Source: an uncultured Clostridia bacterium (lineage in GTDB: Bacteria; Bacillota; Clostridia; Oscillospirales; Ruminococcaceae). Taken from it: a DNA stretch of 11,903 nucleotides. Positions 1 through 7,982 of the stretch are shown one piece after another. The notes beneath the pieces were generated by a model. The model saw only the letters and a program-made list of their open reading frames with translations, was not told where the DNA came from and searched no databases. How positions within the stretch are numbered: the first letter of the stretch is position 1; each line of letters starts with the position of its first letter. Where the stretch lies: NCBI GenBank assembly GCA_947427325.1, contig CANEHP010000053.1, positions 1 to 11,903 of the forward strand. Reading direction: 5' to 3'. The position numbers were made by a program, and so were the translations under genes.

Positions 1-114
1 CAGGCAACAAAATTATGCACGAAAATCTGCATACTGATTTTATGTGAACATGCTATAGTATAAGATTTTTGCGATTGAAATAATGTTATAGGTAATAAAT
101 TTAGGTGTTAAAGC

Positions 115-165
115 AACACCGTACAATACCGCCTTATGGCATTGTACGGTGTTTTATTCTATTTA
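115..165. terminator. Strong hairpin with T-rich tail downstream of the SDR gene (terminator, possibly bidirectional)
   Basis: Bases 115-127 and 141-153 form a perfect 13-bp inverted repeat (AACACCGTACAAT against ATTGTACGGTGTT). The 13-base loop may add two or three inner pairs. The hairpin starts 13 bases beyond the stop codon of the short-chain dehydrogenase, where the minus-strand operon should end. On the plus strand it is followed by TTTTATTCTATTT, a good U-tract. On the minus strand it is followed only by GCTTTAA, a weak one. It is therefore either a bidirectional terminator shared with a convergent plus-strand gene left of the window, or a poor minus-strand terminator. The hairpin itself is certain; its direction is inferred. 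Confidence 0.75.
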
Positions 166-166
166 C

Positions 167-856
167 CTAAAATCCGCCGTCAATCCCCAAAACCTGTCCT
201 GTAACAAATTCCGCTTCATATAAATAGCGTGCTGCCAAAGCCACATCAACAGGCTTTCCGATTATACCCAAGGAAGTACCCTCTGCAAATTCGTTTATTT
301 CTTCTTGGGTAAGATGACTATTCATTTTACTTTCAATAAATCCGGGAGCAATACAGTTTACACGAACGCCCGAACGACCCACTTCTCTTGACAAGGCCTT
401 TGTAAACCCGACAAGTCCCGCCTTAGCAGCCGAATAAGCCACCTCGCAGGAACCGCCGTACACTCCCCAGATAGAAGAAATATTGATTATACTTCCCTTT
501 TTCTCTTTTATCATTAATGGCAAAACAGCCTTGGTAAGCTTCATTGGACTTATCAAATCGGTGTTGATAACATAATACAGTTCATCATCAGATAACTCTG
601 TAAACAAACCTACACTGTCGATCCCTGCATTATTTATCAATAAATCGCAGGAGCGGACACATTTTAATAAACGTTCTGTATCCGCTTCAAGGTTCAAGTC
701 GCAAAGTACAGCTTCAGCCCCGTATTTTTCGGCTGTTTCCTTTGCCCTTTCCCTATTGGTTAAATAGGTAAAAACAACACGAAAATCCTTGGAAAACTCC
801 GCAACAAGCGCTTCCCCTATTGAACCGCTGCCGCCTGTAATTATGGCAGTCTTCAT
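167..856 (-). CDS. Short-chain dehydrogenase/reductase (FabG/YmfI-like, NAD(P)-dependent)
   Basis: This 229-residue protein is a classical SDR with a Rossmann fold. The nucleotide-binding motif TGGSGSIG lies at about residues 7-14, the NNAG motif near 75-78, and the catalytic Ser (in INISS) is followed by the YSAAK motif with the active-site Tyr and Lys. The ending GQVLGIDGGF is typical of FabG-type reductases. It is slightly short for FabG (about 245) and comparable to YmfI, the EF-P 5-aminopentanone reductase of Firmicutes. The substrate cannot be settled from sequence, so a beta-ketoacyl-ACP reductase or another ketone reductase remains possible. Its ATG overlaps the stop codon of the upstream Clp gene by one base (TAATG) and has only a weak Shine-Dalgarno, so translation is probably coupled to Clp. 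It is the last gene of the run, followed by a hairpin. Confidence 0.88.
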   Translation of the reverse strand: MKTAIITGGSGSIGEALVAEFSKDFRVVFTYLTNRERAKETAEKYGAEAVLCDLNLEADTERLLKCVRSCDLLINNAGIDSVGLFTELSDDELYYVINTDLISPMKLTKAVLPLMIKEKKGSIINISSIWGVYGGSCEVAYSAAKAGLVGFTKALSREVGRSGVRVNCIAPGFIESKMNSHLTQEEINEFAEGTSLGIIGKPVDVALAARYLYEAEFVTGQVLGIDGGF

Positions 857-3186
857 TATGATACTACCAATTCGCCGGCCTTGGAGGAAACATTAACCTC
901 GGAAATTCCCCCTTCGCCCTTTTCGATAACAAGGTCTGCAACCTTATCCTCCAGCTCCTTGCGAATTACACGACGAATATCCCTGCCGCCGTATTTTCCG
1001 CCGTATGCCTTGGAGGCAATAGTCTTATATGCGGCCTCTGTTACCTTTAGTTCAATCTTCTTTTCTGCAAGGGCGGTTTTCATTTCCTCAAGCATAAGCT
1101 TTGCGATTTTCACATAATTTTCTTCCGTCAAAGGATTAAAAACAACTATCTCGTCAATTCGTCCCAAAAATTCAGGACGCAAAAAATCCTTAAGAGCATT
1201 TGTGGCTCTTTCCTTGGAAATATCGCTTTCTGTTTTGCCAAAGCCCATTCCGCCGAAATTATTATTTGACGACCCGGCATTGGAGGTCATAGCGATAACC
1301 GTATTCTCAAAGCTTACCGTTCTGCCATGAGAATCTGTCACCTTGCCCTCGTCAAGTATTTGCAGCAGGATATTCATAACATCGGGGTGAGCCTTTTCAA
1401 TTTCATCAAAAAGAATAACGGAATAGGGCTTTCTGCGCACTTTTTCGGTGAGCTGTCCCGCCTCGTCGTAGCCGATATATCCGGGAGGCGAGCCTATAAT
1501 CTTGCTTACGCTGTATTTTTCCATATATTCGCTCATATCAAGACGGATAAGAGGGTCAACGGTATCAAACAGCTCGTTTGCCAATACACGCACAAGCTCA
1601 GTCTTACCGACACCCGTAGGACCTACAAATATAAACGATGCAGGTCTGCGGCGGGCGGAAAGCTGCACTCTGGTACGCTTTATAGCAGACGCTACAAGCT
1701 CGCAGGCTGTATCCTGACCGATAACACGGCTTTTAAGAATATTTTCAAGCTTGGAAATCTTTTTAAACTCGGTTTCCATTATCTTTGTGGCGGGAATACC
1801 CGTCCAAAGCTCAATAACCTTGGAAACATCCTCTTCCGTAATATGAATTTGCGTAACAAGAGGTTCAAGCTCATTTATCCTTATTTCATTTTTGGATATC
1901 TGAGTTTTAATTTCCGCAATACGCTCATAATCTATGTTTTCCTTTTCTGCCGAAAGGTCTGTCAATTCCCTTTCCAAATCCTTATTATCGGTTTTTAGTC
2001 CCTCGTATTCAGCCAAATCCTTGCTCTTTATGCTTGCACAGGCAGCCGATTCGTCCAAAAGGTCAATAGCCTTATCGGGCAAATATCTGTCGGTGATATA
2101 TCTTTCGGAAAGAACCGCACAAGATCGCAGAATTTCATCCGAAACGTGAATTGCATGGTGTTCCTCGTAATATTTTTTTATTCCCTTAAGGAGCTGAACG
2201 GTATCTTCTATGCTCGGTTCGTTTACGGTAACTGGCTGGAAGCGTCTTTCCAATGCGCTGTCCCTTTCGATGTATTTTCTGTATTCGTCAAAAGTGGTTG
2301 CGCTGATAACCTGCAAATCACCTCTCGATAATGCGGGCTTAAACATATTTGCGGCATTCATTGTTCCCTCGCTGTCCCCTGTTCCCACAAGATTGTGAAC
2401 CTCATCAATGAACAGCAAGATATTTCCCGCACTTTTTACCTCGTCAATAAGGGATTTTACACGGCTTTCAAACTGACCTCTGAACTGTGTTCCTGCTACA
2501 AGGGCGGTAAGGTCGAGCATATAAAGCTCCTTACCCTTTAATCTGAAAGGCACATCGCCGGAAACGAGCTTTTGCGCTATTCCCTCGGCTATAGCTGTTT
2601 TACCGACGCCCGGTTCGCCTATAAGGCAGGGATTGTTCTTTGTTCTTCTTGAAAGAATTTGGGTAACACGGTAAATCTCTTTTTCCCGTCCGATTATTCT
2701 GTCTAATTCTCCTCTTTGGGCCTTTGCAGTCAGATTTGTACAGAAGGTGTCGAGGAATTTACGTTTTTTGCCGTTTTTATCGGGAGCTTTGTCCTTTTTA
2801 TCAGCGGGCTTTTTCTCTTTTTGACCTCTTTCCGCAGCTTCCCTGTCCGATTCTTCCGATTTCTTTTCGGGAGAACCCAACAGCTTATGAATAAACGGCA
2901 TAAGAGTATCTGCACCGCCGCTTTTAAAGCCGTCCACACTTTCGGGATCGTCCTCGTCCTCTGTATCGAAAAGAGACTTAAACTCATCGCTGTCAAGAAA
3001 TTCGTCAATATCCCCCTCGATCATCTCTTCCGGAATCCCTAACTGACTTATATACTCGCTGACCTGAGGTATATTCAGTTCTTTTGCGCATTTAAGGCAC
3101 AGTCCCTCGTTGCGCTTATTTTCTCCCTGCACGGAGGTAATAAAAACAACAGCGGGACGTTTTTTGCATCTGCTGCACATCATCAT
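856..3186 (-). CDS. ClpE-like ATP-dependent Clp protease ATP-binding subunit with N-terminal zinc finger
   Basis: This 776-residue HSP100 unfoldase should form hexamers that unfold proteins and feed them to ClpP. A four-cysteine finger (Cys4, Cys7, Cys30, Cys33) replaces the usual Clp N-domain, as in ClpE and McsA. Residues 60-80 are strongly acidic and 107-143 are Lys/Glu-rich, giving a long disordered linker. AAA module 1 has Walker A GEPGVGKT (190-197) and Walker B ILLFIDEVHNL (256-266). A coiled-coil middle segment spans about 391-445. AAA module 2 has Walker A GPTGVGKT (522-529) and Walker B SVILFDEIEKAH (589-600). A ClpC/ClpE-like loop near 645-649 carries MGF, a likely ClpP-docking tripeptide. 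Three ATG codons start the gene; the first is chosen because AAGGAG lies 10 bases upstream. B. subtilis ClpE is about 700 residues, so this protein is longer, mainly through the linker. No CtsR-type operator was recognised upstream. The family is certain; ClpE rather than ClpC rests on the finger. Confidence 0.92.
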   Translation of the reverse strand: MMMCSRCKKRPAVVFITSVQGENKRNEGLCLKCAKELNIPQVSEYISQLGIPEEMIEGDIDEFLDSDEFKSLFDTEDEDDPESVDGFKSGGADTLMPFIHKLLGSPEKKSEESDREAAERGQKEKKPADKKDKAPDKNGKKRKFLDTFCTNLTAKAQRGELDRIIGREKEIYRVTQILSRRTKNNPCLIGEPGVGKTAIAEGIAQKLVSGDVPFRLKGKELYMLDLTALVAGTQFRGQFESRVKSLIDEVKSAGNILLFIDEVHNLVGTGDSEGTMNAANMFKPALSRGDLQVISATTFDEYRKYIERDSALERRFQPVTVNEPSIEDTVQLLKGIKKYYEEHHAIHVSDEILRSCAVLSERYITDRYLPDKAIDLLDESAACASIKSKDLAEYEGLKTDNKDLERELTDLSAEKENIDYERIAEIKTQISKNEIRINELEPLVTQIHITEEDVSKVIELWTGIPATKIMETEFKKISKLENILKSRVIGQDTACELVASAIKRTRVQLSARRRPASFIFVGPTGVGKTELVRVLANELFDTVDPLIRLDMSEYMEKYSVSKIIGSPPGYIGYDEAGQLTEKVRRKPYSVILFDEIEKAHPDVMNILLQILDEGKVTDSHGRTVSFENTVIAMTSNAGSSNNNFGGMGFGKTESDISKERATNALKDFLRPEFLGRIDEIVVFNPLTEENYVKIAKLMLEEMKTALAEKKIELKVTEAAYKTIASKAYGGKYGGRDIRRVIRKELEDKVADLVIEKGEGGISEVNVSSKAGELVVS

Positions 3187-3227
3187 AGCTTTTTGTCTCC
3201 TTTACACATTACAAATTAAATAACCGA

Positions 3228-4268
3228 TTAAGCCATAAAATTGATATAATCAAAATAATATATTTTTTGGAACATATATGTTTTGTCAATAGTCATTGTG
3301 TTAAGAAAAATCAGCTCGTTTCCCGAAAGCGAAATAACTACCTGTACAAAAATACAGACAAGAAAAATTACCACAGCGCCCTGAGCCACACCTGCCGCTG
3401 CGCCCAAAAGCTTATTTATTCCGCCTACAAGAGGTATTCTATTTATTCCCTTTAACAACCTTGCGGCTATATTCAGTATAAGTAATATTATAACAAATAA
3501 AATCAAGAAAATCAATGCCCGCATCGGTACCAGTAAAACAGGTTTAACCATTGTATTGGTAATTGCTTCGGAAAAACTGCCTGTATTGGTATTTATTACG
3601 CAAAGCATAATGTTTTTTATAATTTCCTTATCTCCCGATGAAACCGAATCAGCTATGCCAGACATAAATGAAGGCAAATATTCCGACATATGATTTAAGG
3701 AATCAGTAATTGCGCTGTATGCGTCTCCCTTCGCTATATTCTCTGTCAGAACCGACGCAAGAATAATTTTTTCTATGCCGTAGTTTTCCCTTTCCGCAGC
3801 GGATATTTCAACAGAACCCAAATTTACGGATGAATAATTTACAGTTGAGTTATTTATGCCAAATGCAGATAAATCCACCTTATCGATTCCCGTACCGCTT
3901 AAATCAAGTTTTGTCAGATCAATAGTGATTTTCCCCGCATTATTTGGCGTAAAGTTTACTGTTGAAAGCTCTTTTCCGTTTATTTTGGCTTTATCCATAT
4001 TGATCTTATTTAAATTATTTATAACATTATCGTTTAAAACGCTGTCCAGCTTATTGTTGATTTCGTCGGAAACCGCTTCTTTTACCACATTGTCATATAT
4101 TTTGTCCGCTAAAACGCCGCTTACGGGTAAGGCGATAACAAAAGCTAACACCATCGCCGCAAAGCCGATTAATACGGATACAAATCCCCTGCGAAAGCCT
4201 TTATACAAAAAAATTACCAACAGAGCGATTACCGCTAAATCAAAAAACCAAAAAAGTTCTGTTCCCAT
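3228..4268 (-). CDS. CvpA-like membrane protein with large extracytoplasmic insertion
   Basis: This 346-residue integral membrane protein has four predicted membrane spans: about 8-23, 29-50, 249-268 and 290-315. The first two, joined by the basic turn YKGFRRG, and the last two, joined by INRIPLVGGINKLLGAAAG, match the CvpA family (colicin V production protein). That family is usually only 160-180 residues. The extra length is a single hydrophilic block at about 55-240, between spans 2 and 3, probably outside the cell. Part of it (about 100-157) is rich in short beta-like stretches (ITIDL, LDLSG, VDLSA, SVNLGSVEIS). CvpA proteins have roles in secretion and envelope stress tolerance, but no precise reaction is known. 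A GAAAGGAATT ribosome binding site precedes the ATG. The gene sits between a single-span exterior protein and the Clp ATPase. Family confidence is good; function is open. Confidence 0.82.
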   Translation of the reverse strand: MGTELFWFFDLAVIALLVIFLYKGFRRGFVSVLIGFAAMVLAFVIALPVSGVLADKIYDNVVKEAVSDEINNKLDSVLNDNVINNLNKINMDKAKINGKELSTVNFTPNNAGKITIDLTKLDLSGTGIDKVDLSAFGINNSTVNYSSVNLGSVEISAAERENYGIEKIILASVLTENIAKGDAYSAITDSLNHMSEYLPSFMSGIADSVSSGDKEIIKNIMLCVINTNTGSFSEAITNTMVKPVLLVPMRALIFLILFVIILLILNIAARLLKGINRIPLVGGINKLLGAAAGVAQGAVVIFLVCIFVQVVISLSGNELIFLNTMTIDKTYMFQKIYYFDYINFMA

Positions 4269-4294
4269 AGTTTAATTCCTTTCTTATGCTTCAT

Positions 4295-5473
4295 TTATGT
4301 TAAGTTTTCTATATTTATACTGTTATATCCCAAAAGCAAAAACGAATTGCTGATTTTTATAAAGGAAACACAGTCGTCCGAAACCTGTTTTTCAGCCACC
4401 GTTTTCATTTCAGAATCAAAACCGATTATTTTTCCCGACTGAATAATATACATTGTATTTCCGTCCAATATGATTTTATTTATGTTTGGGTTCACTATTC
4501 CGCTTGTATTTACCTTCATATCGAAATCAAGAGATACAAGAATGTTTTTGTTTGAAGATGAGTCATAGTAAATTAGACCAATCATTGAATCCGAATTGTC
4601 TAAACAGGTCACTATGCCCTGAAACTCCTTTTCGCCCTGTAAAGAGCCGTCAGATTCATTAACGGAAAGGGCATAATTATAATATATTACACAAACCCTG
4701 TTCTTTTTAACAACAATCTCTAAAGGAAGAGAGGATTTTGTTAATTTGTAAGTCCAGACAGCCTCCGATTCATCGGTTGTATCATATTTATAAATTGCCG
4801 AAAACATATCTCCGTTTTCCGCTCCTATAGTAATAACATAAATATACCTGTCATCGGAGGAAAAGCCCACATTCATAATATTTTCGTTAAGAAACTTTCT
4901 TGTATATTTCCATTCGCCGTTTCCGTCATAAACATAAATAATATTTGAATATCTGTCCGAATTGGTAACAATGGCAACCGAATCTCTGTTTGATATTTTT
5001 CCAAAAACAATTTTTTCCTCCAGAGTGTTTTTATAAACCAACCTGGTTTTGCTGTACAGGGAAAAATTATTGTAATCCCTGTCATAGAGCAGTATTCTTT
5101 TGGAATTGGTACAGTGAACAGGATTTGAATAGCTGTGCTTTAATGCGTAATTCTGTCCGCCGTCAAGATTATAGGTATACAAATATGTATCGGAAAGAAG
5201 TGAAAAATTATCTCCAAAGCTTTCAAAGGAATAGGAGGCGCTTCCCGAAAGCTTTATTGGATAGCCTACCTCGGTTGAAGTTTTGGTATCTATTTTTGAA
5301 GCGACGCCCTTTAACGAATCAATAATATTGTCAATATTCATAACCAGGACAAAAACACCAAAAAACAAAACCAAAATTATTATCAGCTTAACTAAAAGCT
5401 TTCGTTGTTTAACCTTTTTTCTGTATTCCTCGAAATCAGCCGTTTTATTTTCTGACCCGCTTTTTTCAGCCAT
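4295..5473 (-). CDS. Membrane-anchored protein with beta-propeller-like exterior (DUF5711-like)
   Basis: This 392-residue protein has a charged cytoplasmic tail (1-25, with KKVKQRK just before the membrane), one hydrophobic span (about 26-46, LLVKLIIILVLFFGVFVLV) and a long exterior domain with no cleavable signal peptide. The exterior is built of repeated short strands ending in Tyr or aromatic residues (for example NIIYVYDGNGEWKY, DDRYIYVI, SAIYKYDT, GNTMYIIQSGKIIGFDSE), the pattern of a WD40- or PQQ-like propeller. I recall similar proteins in Ruminococcaceae being annotated DUF5711, but cannot confirm the match here. The start is supported by AAAGGAGA five bases upstream of the ATG. It lies 17 bases after truA and 26 bases before cvpA, so the two envelope genes are probably co-expressed. 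A binding or sensing role at the cell surface is inference; no catalytic motif is visible. Confidence 0.7.
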   Translation of the reverse strand: MAEKSGSENKTADFEEYRKKVKQRKLLVKLIIILVLFFGVFVLVMNIDNIIDSLKGVASKIDTKTSTEVGYPIKLSGSASYSFESFGDNFSLLSDTYLYTYNLDGGQNYALKHSYSNPVHCTNSKRILLYDRDYNNFSLYSKTRLVYKNTLEEKIVFGKISNRDSVAIVTNSDRYSNIIYVYDGNGEWKYTRKFLNENIMNVGFSSDDRYIYVITIGAENGDMFSAIYKYDTTDESEAVWTYKLTKSSLPLEIVVKKNRVCVIYYNYALSVNESDGSLQGEKEFQGIVTCLDNSDSMIGLIYYDSSSNKNILVSLDFDMKVNTSGIVNPNINKIILDGNTMYIIQSGKIIGFDSEMKTVAEKQVSDDCVSFIKISNSFLLLGYNSINIENLT

Positions 5474-5490
5474 TTAATTCTCCTTTAAAA

Positions 5491-6240
5491 CTAATAAAAA
5501 ACCTTGTTTAAATACAAACCGCAGGCAGGAAGGGTTATGCCCGCTTTTTCTCTGTTTCCGCTGTCTAACGCTTCCTTTACATCGTCAACGCTGCGCTTGC
5601 CCTCGTTTACGTAAATCAAAGTGCCTGCAATTATCCTTACCATATTATGCAAAAAGCCGCTCCCGCTGACAAAAATCCGTGTAAAACGGCTGTCCTGCTC
5701 TATATTTACGTCAAAAACCGTTCTTACTGTGGTTTTTAAATGCTCCTTTGCTTCTGCTTTGCAAAAAGCGGCAAAATCATGCTCTCCTTTTATGACCTCT
5801 GCGGCGGCTGTCATTGTTTCCGTATCGATTTTATAAAAATACGGAAGCGCAAGGTTCTTGGTAAACACGCTTTTTTCCTTTGAACTATCCAACAGATACA
5901 TATACTCTTTTCCCTTTGAATCAAACCTTGCGTGAAAATCACCGCTAACCTCTTCACAGCTTATCACGGCAATATCATCGGGCAAAAGTCCGTTCATTCC
6001 TTTAATTATTCCTTGAATATCTATCCTGCTTAATGCTTCATCATATTTTACATTAAAAACATATTCGCTGGCGTGTACTCCCGCATCTGTTCTTGAACAG
6101 CCGTTAATGCTGACAGCCTGATTTAACAAAAGCCTTAGTACCTTTTCAATATTGTCCTGTACCGTATTCCCACAGGGCTGACTTTGATATCCGTTATAGG
6201 CAGTACCGTTATAGGAAATTATAAACTTAAGATTTTTCAT
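5491..6240 (-). CDS. truA: tRNA pseudouridine(38-40) synthase TruA
   Basis: This 249-residue enzyme isomerises uridines 38, 39 and 40 in the anticodon stem-loop of tRNAs to pseudouridine. The catalytic motif GCSRTDAGVHA lies at residues 47-57, with the nucleophilic Asp52. The N-terminal strand FIISYNGTAYNGYQSQP and the C-terminal core GSGFLHNMVRIIAGTL are family hallmarks, and the length is normal for TruA. The ATG overlaps the ecfT stop by one base (TAATG), so translation is probably coupled. The placement directly after ecfT is the common Firmicutes arrangement, which supports both assignments. Confidence 0.97.
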   Translation of the reverse strand: MKNLKFIISYNGTAYNGYQSQPCGNTVQDNIEKVLRLLLNQAVSINGCSRTDAGVHASEYVFNVKYDEALSRIDIQGIIKGMNGLLPDDIAVISCEEVSGDFHARFDSKGKEYMYLLDSSKEKSVFTKNLALPYFYKIDTETMTAAAEVIKGEHDFAAFCKAEAKEHLKTTVRTVFDVNIEQDSRFTRIFVSGSGFLHNMVRIIAGTLIYVNEGKRSVDDVKEALDSGNREKAGITLPACGLYLNKVFY

Positions 6241-7046
6241 TAAAACACCACATTGTCAATTATCACAAAGCCTAAAACCGTAAGCATTAACAATCCTATC
6301 ATATAATCAAAGGGCTGCGCCTTTAACTGCCTTAGCTTGGTCCTTCCCTCTCCGCCCTTGTAGCAGCGGCATTCCATAGCCATGGCAAGCTCGTTGGCTC
6401 TTTTAAAGGCGGAAACAAAAAGCGGAATTAAAATAGGGATAAGCGCCTTCGCCCTTTTCATAAGACCGCCTGTGTCAAGGTCAGCGCCTCTTGCCTTCTG
6501 AGCGGACATTATTTTGTCCGTTTCCTCAATAAGAGTCGGTATAAATCTTAATGCAATGGTCATCATCATTGCCAGCTCATGAACGGGAAGCCTGATTTTT
6601 TTTAACGGGGATAAAAGTCTTTCAATAGCGTCCGTAAGTACAATAGGCGAGGTGGTGTAGGTAAGCAGCGACATACCGATTATCAGACAAACTATTCTCA
6701 CTATCATAAAGACAGCGGTTGAAATGCCCTCCATATATATGTGAAAAATCCACCAATCCACCAACGGCTCGCCCTCGCCCTTTACAAAAAACAGGTTAAG
6801 TATTGCGGTAAACAAAATAAGGGGCATAAGGGGCTTCAGGCTTTTCAGCATCATAACAGGCTTAATTTCCGAAACCGCATAAGCCATAAATATAAAAATT
6901 CCCGCTATGGCAAGAGATACATAATTATCCGCCACAAAAAGAATTACCACATAAAGAATATCCAAAACTATCTTAAAGCGGCTGTCCATTCTGTGTATAA
7001 CGGAATTTCCCGGGAAATACTGTCCTAATGTTATATCTTTAAGCAT
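6240..7046 (-). CDS. ecfT: Energy-coupling factor transporter transmembrane protein EcfT
   Basis: This 268-residue integral membrane protein is the T component of an ECF importer. It transmits ATP hydrolysis in EcfA1/EcfA2 to interchangeable S components for vitamins or metals. Hydrophobic spans occur around 26-40, 42-58, 70-87, 108-128 and 241-263. The cytoplasmic coupling helices carry the two expected short motifs: QKARG (183-187) and AMECRCYKGGEGRT (213-226), which contact the ATPases. The opening ITLGQYFPGNSVIHRMDSRFK is typical of Firmicutes EcfT. The ATG lies inside the end of ecfA2 (8-base overlap ATGCTTAA) and is preceded by AAGGAA. No S-component gene is present here, which fits a group II ECF system serving scattered S components. 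Confidence 0.95.
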   Translation of the reverse strand: MLKDITLGQYFPGNSVIHRMDSRFKIVLDILYVVILFVADNYVSLAIAGIFIFMAYAVSEIKPVMMLKSLKPLMPLILFTAILNLFFVKGEGEPLVDWWIFHIYMEGISTAVFMIVRIVCLIIGMSLLTYTTSPIVLTDAIERLLSPLKKIRLPVHELAMMMTIALRFIPTLIEETDKIMSAQKARGADLDTGGLMKRAKALIPILIPLFVSAFKRANELAMAMECRCYKGGEGRTKLRQLKAQPFDYMIGLLMLTVLGFVIIDNVVF

Positions 7047-7902
7047 TTGTGTTTCCTTTTAGTTTTCTCAAAAGTCTTTCTTTTGCTCTTTCTACCGTAT
7101 ATACATCGCTGCCTATATCTATCCCCTTTTCGGCAAGCAGATGTGATAATTTAGTTATCTGCGGAATATCCAAACCGATTTCCTGCAATTCCTCAGACAT
7201 GGAAAAAACCTTATCGGTGGACTCATAACAGAAAAGCCTTCCGCGATTCATCACAAGAACCTTATTGGCATACTTTACTATATCCTCCATAGAGTGAGAA
7301 ACAAGCAGAATCGTAGTACCCGAATTTTTATGATAACCCGAAATTTCCTCCAGCACCTTGTCCCGCCCCGAAGGATCAAGTCCCGCCGCAGGCTCGTCAA
7401 GAATAAGGATCTTAGGCTCCATAGCTATTACGCCCGCCAAAGCCACACGCCTTTTTTGCCCGCCCGACAAATCAAAGGGCGATCTTTCCAGCAGCTCATG
7501 GTCAAGTCCCATTTGAATGGCGGCGTTTCTCACCCGCTTATCGATTTCCTCTTCCGAAAGACCCATATTTTTTGGACCGTAGGCAATGTCCTTATATACC
7601 GTTTCTTCAAAAAGCTGATATTCGGAATACTGGAATACCAAGCCTGCTTCAAAACGTATATCCTTTATATTGACATTTTTGTCCCGGATATTTCTTTCGT
7701 TGATAAGAACCTCTCCGGAGCTTTGCTTTAAAAGCCCGTTCAAATGCTGTATAAAGGTGGATTTACCGCTGCCCGTGTGACCTATAACTCCCACAAACTC
7801 CCCCTGCTCGATAACGATGCTTACATCGTCCACGGCAGTGGTTTCAAAGGGAGTGCCTATGCTGTATTTATAGGTCAGATTTCTTGTTTCTACTGCATTC
7901 AT
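7039..7902 (-). CDS. ecfA2: Energy-coupling factor transporter ATP-binding protein EcfA2
   Basis: This 287-residue ABC ATPase is one half of the EcfA1/EcfA2 heterodimer. It shows Walker A GHTGSGKST (41-49), the Q-loop at Gln91, signature LSGGQ (145-149), Walker B ILILDEP (165-171) with catalytic Glu170, and the switch His203 in VSHSMED. The Q-loop region VFQYSEYQLFEETVYKDIAYGPKN is the EcfA2 (CbiO2) form; EcfA1 has NPDNQ there instead. The start has AAGGAAG six bases before the ATG. The preceding 50 bases are purine-rich and begin with a 9-bp hairpin. The gene overlaps ecfT, but is not next to ecfA1 as is usual: four genes separate them. The distinction from EcfA1 is confident. Confidence 0.95.
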   Translation of the reverse strand: MNAVETRNLTYKYSIGTPFETTAVDDVSIVIEQGEFVGVIGHTGSGKSTFIQHLNGLLKQSSGEVLINERNIRDKNVNIKDIRFEAGLVFQYSEYQLFEETVYKDIAYGPKNMGLSEEEIDKRVRNAAIQMGLDHELLERSPFDLSGGQKRRVALAGVIAMEPKILILDEPAAGLDPSGRDKVLEEISGYHKNSGTTILLVSHSMEDIVKYANKVLVMNRGRLFCYESTDKVFSMSEELQEIGLDIPQITKLSHLLAEKGIDIGSDVYTVERAKERLLRKLKGNTNA

Positions 7903-7953
7903 TTAATGCTTCCTTTTGTTCTTTGTATTTTTATGTTCCTTTTATCTTTGTGT

Positions 7954-7979
7954 TTCCGACAACAATAATTTTGTCGGAA
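7954..7979. repeat. Perfect 9-bp inverted repeat (hairpin) between the unknown small gene and ecfA2
   Basis: TTCCGACAA (7954-7962) and TTGTCGGAA (7971-7979) are perfect reverse complements separated by eight bases. On the minus strand the hairpin begins three bases after the stop codon of the small unknown gene and is followed by an A-rich leader to ecfA2, not a T-run. It is therefore not a standard intrinsic terminator in the direction of transcription. It could be an mRNA-stabilising or processing hairpin, or a protein-binding operator for ecfA2-ecfT-truA. The repeat is seen directly; its role is inference. Confidence 0.6.
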
Positions 7980-7982
7980 TAT

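Noticed and set aside
45..65. Possible extended -10 promoter (TGCTATAGT) on the plus strand near the left edge
   Set aside because: The region 17-18 bases upstream lacks a -35-like hexamer and no plus-strand gene follows before the terminator hairpin.
1327..1998. Long plus-strand open frame (223 residues) opposite the Clp gene
   Set aside because: It lies antisense to conserved AAA modules, has no ribosome binding site that stands out and reads as low-complexity aromatic and basic sequence; it is a shadow of the real gene.
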